In this document: positions 22,201 to 28,554 of the stretch, piece after piece
Position numbering within the stretch: position 1 is the stretch's first letter
Layout: each line of letters starts with the position of its first letter
NCBI GenBank assembly: GCA_945859605.1
Contig: OX243815.1
Location: 38,447,165-38,511,164, forward strand
From: Lumbricus rubellus
Lineage: Eukaryota; Annelida; Clitellata; Crassiclitellata; Lumbricidae
Direction of reading: 5' to 3'
Length of the DNA: 64,000 nucleotides
The notes under the pieces: model-generated
The model's input: only the letters and a program-made list of their open reading frames with translations
Databases searched by the model: none
Told to the model about the DNA's origin: nothing
Position numbers and translations under genes: made by a program

Positions 22201-25177
22201 ATAATTATCCATCTAACAGTTCTAACTAATAACCCATCAAACAATCCACCTACTAAACCATATAGGCTACAGCTACACCCTGATATCCATCCAAGCGGTG
22301 AAGGCCATGATAACACTTTAAAAAATTTAAATAATTCGTTGCTATTAGCGACCGTCACGTGACCTATACGGCTATGGGCGAAGTTGACTAAATACGTCGA
22401 GTAAAGACGAGAAAATTGATAATTACTTTGTTTCCTGATTGTGTTTTCTTCAACGAATACGATCTTCGGAGTCACAAACTGTTGATATCGAAAAATATGT
22501 AGATATCGAACGCTAACGGTTATGGAAACATCTAAATTTTCGCACGTTTTATGAAGTTTAGACGAAAATGTCTTCGGGCCAACGGCTTCAAAGTTTGAGC
22601 AACGATATTAGCTGATGACGTCATTATCTTTATTGTTGTATTTGTGGCTGGATTAATATTTTGCGTTTTCTTTAGCGCTATTTGTTGAAGGCTCACAGTA
22701 CAATTGCAATATCCATGATACGCATATTAATAATAATGATTATAATTGATTATCATCATTAAATTTTATCAATATTATCATTTTTGTCGCTGGAGGTGGA
22801 AAACTTACCTCAGACTTTAAGATATTAAGACTAAATTCCGCCTTTCTCTCTGCATGACAGTGCACAATGAACAATTGTGGAAGCCTGTCCAGTAGGCTAA
22901 TAGGCTACTGTCGGGTAGGAGCAGCAATCTTACAGAATAAAAATGTGTTATATTCAACAAATCAAAATTCGTCTATTATTATTAATTTGTTCCGTTTCTG
23001 CTTACCATAATAATTATTCCCGTCCAAGTGTTAAAAATAGTCCGATATCGGACTATTTTAACACGTAGACTACTGGTCAGGCTTCCACAATCATTGTTTT
23101 TCCCTTAATGGTGCTTTATTGCTTCTCCAGGTAACAGAAAATGAATACATCGAAATTGGTGAGGCTGTGATCGTTGCTGCGAGTAAAGTATCAGACAATC
23201 TCATCCGGTTCGCTACTCACTCAAGTTTAACAGCAGAAGACGTAAACATTGCCGCCAAGAAAACGTCCTACGTCCTAAAGGAGTTGTCCAAAGGTAGGCT
23301 GCTTTTTTGTGGTAACTCGCATGACATTTTATAAATAGATTAAGTTTCTCTTTATCTCAGTGCATCCTTGTTACTATGATTGTGGCAATTTGACTCCTAT
23401 GTTACAGCAAATAATGTTTTAATATGAGTTTGTCTTCCGTCGTTTCCAGATATGTCCGGTTGTCATAGGCGTACGGGAGAGTTCAGCAGTGGGGGGGGGA
23501 GAGATTGAATCTCTTCTCGAAAAATATAGCCGGAAAAAGTTGATGACCTTTTTGAGTCGTAAGGAACTGTGTCTGCCCGAAAAACCAGACTTGCCCGAAA
23601 GTTGGGGGCATTAATTTGCCCTCCCCCTGGACCCCCGCCTCGTACGCCTATGCCGGTTGTTCTTCCGCATGTTGTCTTGAGTTGTTCTTATTATTCTTGG
23701 TTTTTCCAATATTATTTGAAACTGTTATTTTACACTAGGGATATGCATTAGGGATGATTAGGCTGTATACTTAGTCTGATCAGAAGCACTCCCAGTGCGA
23801 GAGACCAGGAGATAAAAGGTGGTCTTGAGACAGCGAGAGGAGTCAGAGATACTTGACCCACAACTCCACCAGTTAGGCCTAATAAGTAAGAGCACGTCGA
23901 AAGAGGATGCTGCATGATTCCGCAGTGCAGAGAGGGAATTTCTATGGCCTGTTGATTTTTGCTTTTGTTAAATGTTTTTGAATTTTTTAAAAGTATTTCA
24001 GACACAGCGAGGATTTCTTTCTACTAGTGTTTAGCGGACTCAGGTCGTCAAGGTGTACCACTGCATGTACCTCCATCTGTTGCTGTTGCATTTTGAGGTA
24101 ACTAGTCTATAGCAGGATTCCTCTTTAAACTCGTCTATCGTTGAATATGAATAAATCATGAGCAGTGGCGGCGCCAGGATTTCAGAGGTTTTTTTGGGTG
24201 GGGGGGGGCTGAATCCTCGCGGAGGAAATGTTTCATTTTCATACTTTCATCCAAATTTTACATTTTCATCCGCAAAAATTTCTGCCGACCTATTTTAGTA
24301 ATTTGGTCGAAATCTCATGGAAATCTCACATTTTTATGGGAAGGGGGCTAAACCGTAAACGTAGAAATATTTAATTTTTACAAGTAAAAAACGGATGGCC
24401 TTTGGAGGGCTTAGCCCCCTAACCCCCTAGCTCTGCCGCCGCCACTGATCAATAATCCAATTTGTATGACCTCTATAATAGTTCGAATCTCCGAGAAAGA
24501 AAGAGTTACTGCTCTCAAGGATCTTCTCTGGCAACGGTTCTTGCATTGCATATATCTGAGAAAGCCATTGCTTTGCTAATCGGTGCTGAATGATGAAACT
24601 GACATCAGTGGCGGATCCATAACTGTTCCAAGGGGGGGGGCAAAATCTTAGATCTTGGGACGGGGCATGTGATTTTTTTTCGAAATTTCGTTCTTCGTCC
24701 CAAAAATTCGGTCTTCGGCTGAGGAAAAAGGCCTTTCATCCGCTGAAAAAGTTGATCGGTCTTCGGCTGAGTAAAAAAAAGGCCTTTTCATCCACCGAAA
24801 AAGTTGACGACTTTTTTTTTTACTCCCCCACTGGGAAACCGAATGGGGGGGCCACGTCCCTTACGATTTTAAAAATAGGGGGGGGCCAATATGCCATTAA
24901 CCCATATTCGTATTGCTAATTTCGGACCAAATGGGGGGCCACGTCCCATGGCAGTTTAAAATGGGGGGGGGAGGGCCATGGCCAGATTGGCCCCCCTGGA
25001 TCCCTTGGATCCGCCCCTGACTGACATTAATGTGTCGACTAACCCAGACGTCAGCAGTGATGACGACGAAGACAATTGAAAGAGAAATTACAGAAATTCA
25101 TTTCTTTTACGAATTTTATTGTTTATTTTTCAGAAGCTGCTCAGCCAATTGTTATGGGTGTAGACCGTGTAGCCTAA
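1143..25177 (+). CDS. tha1: L-threonine aldolase, spliced gene (9 exons seen, 5' end outside window)
   Basis: A PLP-dependent enzyme that cleaves L-threonine or L-allo-threonine to glycine and acetaldehyde, presumably in the cytosol. Exons: 1143-1223, 1496-1584, 3032-3214, 3640-3777, 4488-4543, 16268-16404, 20100-20227, 23131-23293 and 25134-25177. Every junction has a GT donor and an AG acceptor, and all phases agree, giving about 339 residues with no stop. Family landmarks appear in order: SSCTMGNL, GDKSHVFMWEQGG, VVENTHNGCGG, IHVDGARFLNAA, then SFCFSK joined to GIGAPIGS (the lysine is the expected PLP Schiff-base residue), then RKVLGGGWRKPGSLAAA. About 50-60 N-terminal residues should lie in an exon before the window. 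The exons look intact although the introns are full of transposons. The family call is firm; the last exon is the least certain. Confidence 0.87.
1496..1584 (+). CDS. tha1: threonine aldolase exon
   Basis: The acceptor is ttctttcag and the donor gtatta. The exon enters with two bases that complete a codon and then reads LSHCPSRGLEVLLGDKSHVF and onward, ending EQGGISK in phase 0. The GDKSH and EQGG motifs are typical of the family. Confidence 0.85.
1585..3031 (+). other. threonine aldolase intron with diverged repeats
   Basis: Two diverged copies of a block of about 110 bp (about 1937-2050 and 2115-2230) share phrases such as 'cttgtagcaaact' and 'aaacctttttcttatg'. SINE-tail-like pieces with the 'tataacgcc' or 'tatagcgcc' core lie near 2045-2115 and 2850-2960. 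No other coding signal was seen. Confidence 0.6.
3032..3214 (+). CDS. tha1: threonine aldolase exon
   Basis: 183 bp, phase 0 at both ends. The acceptor is gaattag and the donor gtaaga. It encodes the stretch with TFDLDVLEQSI and VVENTHNGCGGKV, the highly conserved ENTHN segment of the aldolase fold. Confidence 0.9.
3215..3639 (+). other. threonine aldolase intron
   Basis: An AT-rich intron between the ENTHN exon and the HVDGAR exon. No other feature was seen. Confidence 0.75.
3640..3777 (+). CDS. tha1: threonine aldolase exon (PLP-lysine side)
   Basis: 138 bp, phase 0 at both ends. The acceptor is ctatttcag and the donor gtaaag. It reads LKAKADKHQIPIHVDGARFL and ends SFCFSK. The aspartate of HVDGAR should contact the PLP ring nitrogen, and the final lysine is the expected Schiff-base residue. 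Confidence 0.92.
3778..4487 (+). other. threonine aldolase intron
   Basis: Lies between the lysine exon and the short 56-bp exon. No repeat or coding signal was recognised. Confidence 0.75.
4488..4543 (+). CDS. tha1: threonine aldolase exon (short)
   Basis: A 56-bp exon reading GIGAPIGSVLVGSHELIA, ending in phase 2. The acceptor is ttttcag and the donor gtaaat. It is too short to stand out as an ORF but follows directly from the previous exon. The next intron is 11.7 kb. Confidence 0.85.
5158..5549. mobile_element. palindromic MITE-like element with 'agtctccccc' repeats
   Basis: The ends are inverted (ccggtgtc at the left, gacaccgg at the right). Inside, the motif 'aagtctccccccgaaa' recurs in tandem at the left and its reverse complement recurs at the right, so the unit could fold on itself. 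No target duplication could be confirmed, so the exact ends are approximate. Confidence 0.55.
6326..6634. mobile_element. hAT-type MITE, family A copy 1
   Basis: Terminal inverted repeats CATGGGCGCCCGCA / TGCGGGCGCCCATG are flanked by an exact 8-bp target duplication TGTGATTG (6318-6325 and 6635-6642). G-runs sit close to both ends. It has no coding capacity. A second copy lies at 60626-60988. The 8-bp duplication points to the hAT superfamily. Confidence 0.85.
6954..7181 (+). repeat. mariner-like left terminal inverted repeat
   Basis: 228 bp, matching 15898-16125 in inverse orientation with few mismatches. Positions 6981-7063 of this repeat recur immediately inside the element at 7186-7268. 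Confidence 0.85.
7186..7268 (+). repeat. subterminal direct copy of part of the mariner-like TIR
   Basis: An 83-bp block matching 6981-7063 with about two differences. It is present only at the left end. Confidence 0.8.
7447..7796 (-). pseudogene. mariner-like transposase, C-terminal fragment
   Basis: The minus strand reads the hallmark FVFQQDGAPAHRS (second catalytic aspartate region), then WPPNSPDLNPVD, followed by an in-frame TAA where a tyrosine codon is usual, then a C-terminal helix region ending HIEYLFD. The fragment is cut at its upstream side by the Gypsy LTR at 7797, and the coding frame resumes beyond 14716. With the stop and the missing middle, this copy cannot make active transposase. 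Confidence 0.8.
7797..8787 (-). repeat. Gypsy 3' LTR (element orientation)
   Basis: 991 bp, identical by eye to 13726-14716 except for one base. The 96-residue ORF at 8040-8330 lies antisense within the LTR and is not regarded as a gene. Confidence 0.92.
8788..8803 (-). other. Gypsy polypurine tract
   Basis: The minus strand reads GAAGGGGGG and a few more bases directly before the 3' LTR, the usual place for plus-strand priming. Confidence 0.65.
8947..9843 (-). pseudogene. pol: Gypsy reverse transcriptase (C-terminal half) plus RNase H
   Basis: The frame begins abruptly in the RT palm (FGLVNSASSYNRL), has the catalytic YVDD at residues 31-34, thumb motifs FLGHTL and FIGAVNYYRKFI, and an RNase H domain with LQTDASGKGIG and a later ETDH. 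The first codon in the frame is GTG and a stop lies three codons upstream, so there is no real start. The RT fingers and first catalytic aspartate are missing and no integrase follows. It is a deletion derivative. Confidence 0.88.
9850..10288 (-). other. G-poor filler replacing the RT N-terminus
   Basis: About 440 bp of plus-strand T/C/A-rich, G-poor sequence between the gag-protease stop and the truncated RT. It has no coding similarity and marks the internal deletion or replacement. Confidence 0.6.
10289..13453 (-). CDS. gag-pro: Gypsy Gag-protease polyprotein, 1054 aa
   Basis: Forms the retroelement particle. Residues about 40-220 are a long Lys/Glu/Ala/Arg coiled coil with near-perfect internal repeats (AELAADAKKAEAEVKK, EAREQREAT). 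Residues about 250-415 resemble the Gag capsid region of the SCAN-domain Gypsy lineage. A zinc knuckle CFLCGENHKAYSC lies at 486-498 (CX2CX3HX4C). The aspartic protease motif DSGST is at 590-594. The last 350 residues are Asn/Arg/Ser-rich. The ORF is uninterrupted although the pol part is broken, so this copy could still supply Gag. Confidence 0.88.
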   Translation of the reverse strand: MMANSDFESWAKLAKELELSGEELRTFVKERQAEQRQDRIAERAFAKEAAEALERIKAEAEVKKAELAADAKKAEAEVKKAELAADAKKAEAEIRRAELDAQAAADTRRLEAEAEDRKTQAAMQTRKAEIELEAIRSAETEAREKRLAAESDARQIREATEAREQREATEAREQREATEARERREREATEAQQQRELQLELARIESQVRMREIESRGQDRESGSASFTMVGDNPQQGENNRNSRGMRDIKFPIFNENKDCLDAYLLRFERTCVAYEIKKEVWPLVLARHLESRALEVYQRLSVEEAQDYECLKTQLLKRFKLTEGGYRHRFKTSKMEAGETPTNFIYRLRRYMQQWISQAGFEETYEGVEELLLKDQFYLTCSTELRMFIKEKGKTSLKEMLACAESYIEAHGYKYAEASIKPDVKFHNERTNNRPFENKSKEGFGNSQNRSRNDVRINREVNRGVSSNRGFSRERENTVGHKITCFLCGENHKAYSCPHKNKEAVRHTAAAVQIFENQTYRARQQIEMQKMSNVTKDQHRVDDKMIKALPMQTAASALVTGTNVGCMNLENRSEHEVKVNGRNVSCLYDSGSTCCIIKRSLIDDTDLTGEETHCVLVDGSLRCFPLAKINIESEFFSGEVQAMVMENPSMPVIIGMIEGIQYQITHGKQEDIISGEPENTIAEVKSKSILRNRSKSKERSLHDKRSVKFTDGVTVDGMREATTAAVVKTRAEVKKDGKYRPFKVAERPYLNETAKGMQRRHETVNKKQWDKTRDWSYTDNRKPAFNKTTKRNYRGEPLRLVETNNKYLITGGKSELNKSRVDQNKWQNGRVDWRNRGDRNKSNETQSRRSNERMYNEYKENPNVDRRNIKWNSSQRSDTSKCDWRNYRHDRRESSSNFGVRCDRPSDLNWRYRSNRDEVGSSGNHWNSRTWYRGERSVDSVRRQNENCRGYNDVNWKKNRLRNDREWSYPNNNVDKWRSSRDYSGEVETQEDVELKTYGDDADALSFGEKHTGELETQNGITLNLYEKVNRDSKSDMDRLDYHYMRRGTADRS
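13705..13722 (-). other. Gypsy primer-binding site (probable)
   Basis: Three bases inside the 5' LTR the minus strand begins TGGGGACTCAGATTCCGG. A TGG start next to the LTR is what pairs with a tRNA 3' CCA end. The tRNA was not identified. Confidence 0.6.
13726..14716 (-). repeat. Gypsy 5' LTR (element orientation)
   Basis: The partner of 7797-8787. The element's promoter should lie here, driving minus-strand transcription. Confidence 0.92.
14717..14915 (-). pseudogene. mariner-like transposase, middle fragment
   Basis: Continues the C-terminal fragment across the Gypsy insertion. The minus strand reads FFVTPKAKVNSVYYCEEVLG and then LLPDM, directly before the part left of the Gypsy element. 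A frame change is needed to match the preceding VMVSVAVSNLGK segment, so it is frameshifted. The stretch between the N-terminal helix-turn-helix and this region, including the first catalytic aspartate, is not recognisable. Confidence 0.65.
14924..15757 (+). mobile_element. hAT-type element with BED-finger remnant
   Basis: The ends CAGGGATGTCAAA and TTTGACACCCCTG are inverted and flanked by an exact 8-bp duplication GTTTAGAA (14916-14923 and 15758-15765). Repeated 'tggcccgcc' words sit near both ends, as in Charlie/ZBED-type hATs. Around 15210-15365 the plus strand can be read as a decayed N-terminus of a ZBED-like transposase (GPCLICEEN). It has inserted into the mariner-like element. Confidence 0.85.
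15766..15898 (-). pseudogene. mariner-like transposase, N-terminal fragment
   Basis: The minus strand reads an N-terminal helix-turn-helix-like stretch including RIEKHLKAYQMINEFLARNW and LNRLIRQIDASA, right after the inner edge of the right inverted repeat. It is cut by the hAT-like insertion at 14924-15757. Confidence 0.55.
15898..16125 (-). repeat. mariner-like right terminal inverted repeat
   Basis: The inverse partner of 6954-7181, ending ACTTTTGGGCCACCCTG before the TA duplication. Confidence 0.85.
16268..16404 (+). CDS. tha1: threonine aldolase exon
   Basis: The acceptor is tttttttgttag and the donor gtaaat. One base completes the AGG begun in the previous exon. It reads RALRLRKVLGGGWRKPGSLA and onward, the conserved glycine-rich segment after the active-site lysine. 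The right end of the mariner-like element lies only 142 bp upstream. Confidence 0.9.
16405..17020 (+). other. threonine aldolase intron, left of hAT element
   Basis: No gene, tRNA or clear repeat was recognised in these 600 bp. Confidence 0.6.
17029..19652. mobile_element. hAT-type element, 2.6 kb, no intact transposase
   Basis: The ends CAGTGGCGTCTA and TAGACGCCACTG are inverted and flanked by a perfect 8-bp duplication GTTAGGCC (17021-17028 and 19653-19660). Runs of seven Gs recur just inside both ends. The interior has only short ORFs, a SINE- or LINE-tail-like block at about 17540-17850, and AT microsatellites at 17879-17912 and 19497-19537. It may be a non-autonomous element that collected other repeats. 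Confidence 0.8.
19661..20099 (+). other. threonine aldolase intron, right of hAT element
   Basis: AT-rich with no recognised feature before the acceptor at 20099. Confidence 0.6.
20100..20227 (+). CDS. tha1: threonine aldolase exon
   Basis: The acceptor is aatgccag and the donor gtatgt. The exon is phase 1 in and phase 0 out. It reads EIIAHAGGVVHVDIEGVHTN and onward to KRLSQ. This matches the less conserved C-terminal subdomain, where a 'TN' after a short beta strand is usual. An A-rich degenerate repeat begins about 60 bp downstream. Confidence 0.75.
20285..21705 (+). repeat. A-rich degenerate tandem array (aacgaaa/gaacgtaacta motifs)
   Basis: About 1.1 kb (continuing after a MITE at 21374-21641) built from short units such as 'aacgaaaa', 'gaaagaacgtaacta', 'aagaacaaaaac' and 'aaaaacgaaacgacta' in varying order, giving a loose period of about 60 bp. 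The plus strand is dominated by A with little T. ORFs here are repeat artefacts. Confidence 0.85.
21374..21641. mobile_element. hAT-type MITE inside the A-rich array
   Basis: The ends CAGGGGCGCAACCAG and CTAGTTGCGCCACTG are flanked by an exact 8-bp duplication CGACTAAG (21366-21373 and 21642-21649). The right half holds a near-perfect palindrome (about 21542-21620) centred on 'gctTGAgc' that could form a long hairpin. Confidence 0.88.
21864..22189. mobile_element. hAT-type MITE, family B copy 1
   Basis: The ends CATAGGCGTAGG and CCTACGCCTATG are flanked by an exact 8-bp duplication CATACGCT (21856-21863 and 22190-22197). The interior repeats 'ttcgggcaa' and 'tgcccgaaaa' in both orientations. 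Confidence 0.88.
22198..23130 (+). other. threonine aldolase intron
   Basis: AT-rich. A short inverted repeat 'aaatagtccgatatcggactatttt' (split around 23034-23060) is the only structure seen; it is a small perfect hairpin. Confidence 0.55.
23131..23293 (+). CDS. tha1: threonine aldolase exon (C-terminal domain)
   Basis: The acceptor is gcttctccag. It begins in phase 0 and ends in phase 1 at gtaggc. It contains NLIRFATHSSLTAEDVNIAA and then KELSK, the expected C-terminal helix region of threonine aldolases. Confidence 0.82.
23464..23652. mobile_element. hAT-type MITE, family B copy 2
   Basis: The ends CATAGGCGTACG and CGTACGCCTATG are flanked by an exact 8-bp duplication CCGGTTGT (23456-23463 and 23653-23660). 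It shares internal 'tgcccgaaaaaccagacttg' wording with the copy at 21864-22189. Confidence 0.88.
23661..24172 (+). other. threonine aldolase intron with SINE-tail-like piece
   Basis: Positions 23775-23880 carry the 'agaagcactcccagtgc' and 'ggtggtcttgagacag' wording also found near 2880-2945. Nothing else was recognised. Confidence 0.5.
24173..24446. mobile_element. hAT-type MITE (imperfect target duplication)
   Basis: The ends CAGTGGCGGCGCCAGG and CTGCCGCCGCCACTG are inverted. The flanking octamers share only their first four bases (ATCA). G-runs lie near the left end. Confidence 0.65.
24606..25019. mobile_element. hAT-type MITE
   Basis: The ends CAGTGGCGGATCCA and TGGATCCGCCCCTG are flanked by an exact 8-bp duplication ACTGACAT (24598-24605 and 25020-25027). 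The interior is rich in G- and C-runs. It lies about 115 bp before the candidate last threonine aldolase exon. Confidence 0.88.
25134..25177 (+). CDS. tha1: threonine aldolase, candidate last exon
   Basis: A strong acceptor (tttatttttcag) is followed by an exon in the required phase. It adds 13 extra residues plus the codon completed at the junction, then TAA. If it is not used, the previous exon would run on for about ten residues to a stop near 23334. The choice rests on acceptor quality and phase only. Confidence 0.5.
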
Positions 25178-26586
25178 TCGTCAAACTCTGACAGCAGTCG
25201 GCCACGTTGTACAACGTCTATGAACATAATTATTATATGCCTAATTCAATCGCAAGATAATTATTATCGGTTGTGGTAAAATTTATATAGCCTACGCAAT
25301 TATGAACTACATTGAACTATTGTTCTCATCGTATAAGCTTACATTTCATATTATTATTCAATATTATCAGTTTGTAACTGAACTTTTCCAACGTGAACGG
25401 GTCAAGCATAACCTAAGATTGCCTACAGATTTATTTAACAACATGCCTTAGGCCTATTATAAATTATAAGCTTATTGGAAATTTTCATGCAAGCGTAATG
25501 CTTCAAGCGTTCTGCGTTGGCCAATAATGTGGCGCACAACTTTACATTTATGACTGTTCCTGTGTTCCAGGTCTATATAATTAAATTAGTCACTAAACTC
25601 AAAGTGTTTTCTTTATTTGCAATGCGTTTTCTGCAAAACGATGACGCTCTCGCAATCGTAACCGAGTAGCCTATTTTGTATACCTATAGGCCTAACGCCA
25701 TTCAGACAAGAGGCGCGCGTGCACATGTCTTCACGGGTAAAAAGAGATGATTTCACGCTTGCGGAACTGATAGAAAGAGGGGAGACGTTCCTGAGGAGCT
25801 AAGGTAACTTGTTTCAGCTACAGGTCTCATGCGAAATGGCGAAAATCATATTTTGGACCATAGAATTAAAACCACGTGACCATAGGCCAGGAACGGAAGT
25901 GAGGAACGACTGGACAGAGAAGACACTGGAGTACAATAGACCATAAGATAATTATTGTGATGTAGTCTAATGTATATTTGACCATTGTAAAGTATTTCCA
26001 TAAAGTATGGGGTCAAACGTTCGGAAGCGCTCCCAGTGTGCAGGACCTCCCCCCCCCCCCCTTGCGAAGAAGCAAACTTTGAGACTAGAGAATGAAAATA
26101 GAAAAGACTGTCAGGCGGAGTGGAGTAGAGACTGCAGAGCTCGCAAGACTGTTTCGCATGGTTGATAATACTTGAAACGCATTCGACAGGATTCGAACCT
26201 GAGACCAGGTCGTGATTGTGTTGTACGGTAACCTGTGGTAAACGGTTCTTAAGAATAGTAGGCCTATGAAGTTGTTGTGTCGTGAGCACCGTCGGTGAAG
26301 GTCCATAAAATCCGACAAATGGCCCATAGTTTACACGTTCATTTCTTCAGTTTTTTTAAAAATTAACGTGCAGCTGTACACAAAATGTGCAGTTCCAAAT
26401 GGATTTGTGCAGTTGTAGAGGCACTTCTGTACAGTTAAAACTAGCAAAAAGAGCATTGTCCTTCGATTGGAAGTAATTTACCATGGAGGATGGTAAAGGA
26501 AGAAGGAGTTGTGCAGTTTTAATAATTCCTTAAAAACAGCCTCGCATTTTTTTGATAGCTGTTGAAAAGGAGGATTCATAAAACTT
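25178..26586. other. intergenic region after threonine aldolase
   Basis: Contains a C-run at 26048-26060 and, near 26185-26205, a B-box-like 'ggttcgaatcctg' word on the minus strand with no recognisable A box. No gene was recognised. Confidence 0.55.
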
Positions 26587-26673
26587 CGTCTCCGGTGGGA
26601 CTCGAACCCACAGCCTCCGAATTGCATCTTCACCACTAGAAGTCCGACGCGCTATCCATTGCGCCACGGAGAC
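26587..26673 (-). tRNA. tRNA-Arg (TCT) with a 14-nt intron
   Basis: The acceptor stem GTCTCCG/CGGAGAC pairs perfectly. The T arm is GTGGG TTCGAGT CCCAC. The anticodon loop is CTTCTAA with TCT at the anticodon, interrupted after position 37 by about 14 nt, the canonical nuclear tRNA intron site. The anticodon stem has two G-U pairs. The A box (TGGCGCAATGG) and B box (GGTTCGAGTCC) are intact. Confidence 0.88.
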
Positions 26674-27400
26674 CCACACGATAAGAGCGAAACTGTACAG
26701 TGCTCTATAGAACAATGCATGTAACGCCTTTTTGGAACGGTAGCCTATGTAGGCTAATTATCCGAGATAATTAATTCCATCAGGATTATCTTACATTATG
26801 TGCCGTACGACTCGCGCAGATGTAGTCAGTCACTGTGTCCGGAAAAATTCCAACCCCGCTAAAATTTGGAAGAAGTAGGCCTAGGCTACCTATAGGCCTA
26901 GTAGATAATAATCAATTTATAAAATTTGAAACCTTTTTGATCTGACATAAACATTATTACCAAGACAATTCTGTCATTTAGGCCTACGCGGCTCTCGTTT
27001 CAAATTAGGTCAGAAACATTGAAGAATTGCGTGATAGGCCTATGTCAATTTTTGTTTATTCTTGAGTTGAATTATTTGATCAGCTGGCCGTCGCTGCTGC
27101 TGTTAGTCAGCGGCGTTACAGTAGGCCCTACGTCTCAAAGCCTGTGTTGGAACCAATGGCGGAAAATTCGAACAAAAATTATAGTTCAGTAATATTTCAA
27201 GATTAGATCTAAATTGATTTCGAAAATTTAAAAAAATTAAAAATTGTTTACTATTTGCTAGCTTTTTAATTACTATTATGAAGAGGTTGTGATTTTTCCG
27301 GAAACAATGCAGTTGTTAATAGTGACCTATAAGCTTACAAGTGTTAACACCCTCATTGTGGTCTAACTAGGCCTACTCAATGACTTTAAGCATGCAATAA
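26674..27400. other. spacer between tRNA genes
   Basis: AT-rich with several TAGGCCTA words. No gene was seen. Confidence 0.55.
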
Positions 27401-27482
27401 GCAGTCGTGGCCGAGTGGTTAAGGCGATAGACTAGAAATCTATTGGGCTCTGCCCGCACAGGTTCGAATCCTGTCGACTGCG
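27401..27482 (+). tRNA. tRNA-Ser (AGA)
   Basis: 82 bp with acceptor stem GCAGTCG/CGACTGC, anticodon loop CTAGAAA (anticodon AGA), the long variable arm of serine tRNAs, and B box GGTTCGAATCC. A T-run follows about 5 bp downstream, as expected for Pol III termination. Confidence 0.95.
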
Positions 27483-27888
27483 TTCCTTTTTGGAGCTTTC
27501 TAACAATTAATTAATCATCTTACTCGAGGTGGTGGCATCACGTCTCAGGGAGAGTAGGTTACACATGTTTGTTTTGCAGAATCGATATGGTTTGAAGGCT
27601 GATTCGATATGAATCTACATTTTCAATCAGGCCTACATTTGTGTAGGCCTACACGCACAGCATTGCTTGCACATGACAGGTCTACTTATTGTTATGTGTA
27701 GGCTATGTGCGACAGTAGGCTTTTGTTGCTTCTATAGACTACAAAAGATAGGCATACGCATCGGCATCAATTGCGCTTTATTTAATACAAGCACAGAGCT
27801 TATTTTTGTATATTTTGAGCCATGCTGATCTTCATTAGGCTACAGTTGGTAAATATTTAGGCCTACATGCGCTCAGATTTTATTTACA

Positions 27889-28108
27889 TTTATTTATTTA
27901 GCTTATTTCTCATATTTGCTGTAGCGCCCCTTCAAACTCTCAATGGCGCTCCAGGCTACAGCGCGGACACTGAACTGGAGTTTCACGTCGAAACGTATGA
28001 GCAATTGCGAGTGAAGAACTTGCTCAAGGTTCCTACCTTGAGGTGGATTCGAACCTGGAACCCTCCGGCTGAAAAGCACCGAACCCACCACTGCACCACC
28101 GCGCCCCA
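27889..28108 (-). mobile_element. tRNA-derived SINE
   Basis: On the minus strand an A-box-like GGTGGTGCAGTGG and a B box GGTTCGAATCC form a tRNA-like head that does not fold into a full tRNA. A body with 'gagcaattgc' and 'tagcgcc'-type wording follows, then an AAATAAATG-type tail. Related tails occur at 5790-5905, 28985-29050, 42066-42130 and 59931-60225. Confidence 0.75.
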
Positions 28109-28145
28109 CAGATACAGTCAATGCTTATAGCGTAACATAACCGTA

Positions 28146-28227
28146 GCAGCCGTGGCCGAGTGGTTAAGGCGATAGACTTGAAATCTATTGGGCTCTGCCC
28201 GCACAGGTTCGAACCCTGTCGGCTGCG
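28146..28227 (+). tRNA. tRNA-Ser (TGA), copy 1
   Basis: 82 bp with acceptor stem GCAGCCG/CGGCTGC, anticodon loop CTTGAAA (anticodon TGA), a serine-type long variable arm and B box GGTTCGAACCC. A TTTTTT run follows. Confidence 0.95.
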
Positions 28228-28472
28228 AAAATCATTTTTTCATAATACGTAGGCATACATTCAAACCTATACAACGGCGTACATATATAATTATGTGGGC
28301 TTTCCTGCAACAGTTATCCGCCCTGCATATACCTGCATCTTGGAGACCTATCCCCAAATAAGCATGTCTATATACGCCATGCCTGTCCGATCTCCATAAT
28401 TATTATGTTTTGTCCCCATCCTCATATTTTGCGTTAAAGACCTAAGCAGTCAATTACGTTTCTTTACTGCAT

Positions 28473-28554
28473 GCAGCCGTGGCCGAGTGGTTAAGGCGAT
28501 AGACTTGAAATCTATTGGGCTCTGCCCGCACAGGTTCGAACCCTGTCGGCTGCG
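28473..28554 (+). tRNA. tRNA-Ser (TGA), copy 2
   Basis: Identical by eye to copy 1 over all 82 bp, but the flanks differ apart from a few bases. It is followed by a T-run. Confidence 0.95.

Noticed and set aside
26180..26290. B-box-like word suggesting a tRNA or SINE
   Set aside because: No A box and no stem pairing were found.
28020..28108. Possible extra tRNA on the minus strand
   Set aside because: A and B boxes are present but the arms do not pair; it continues into a SINE body and tail.
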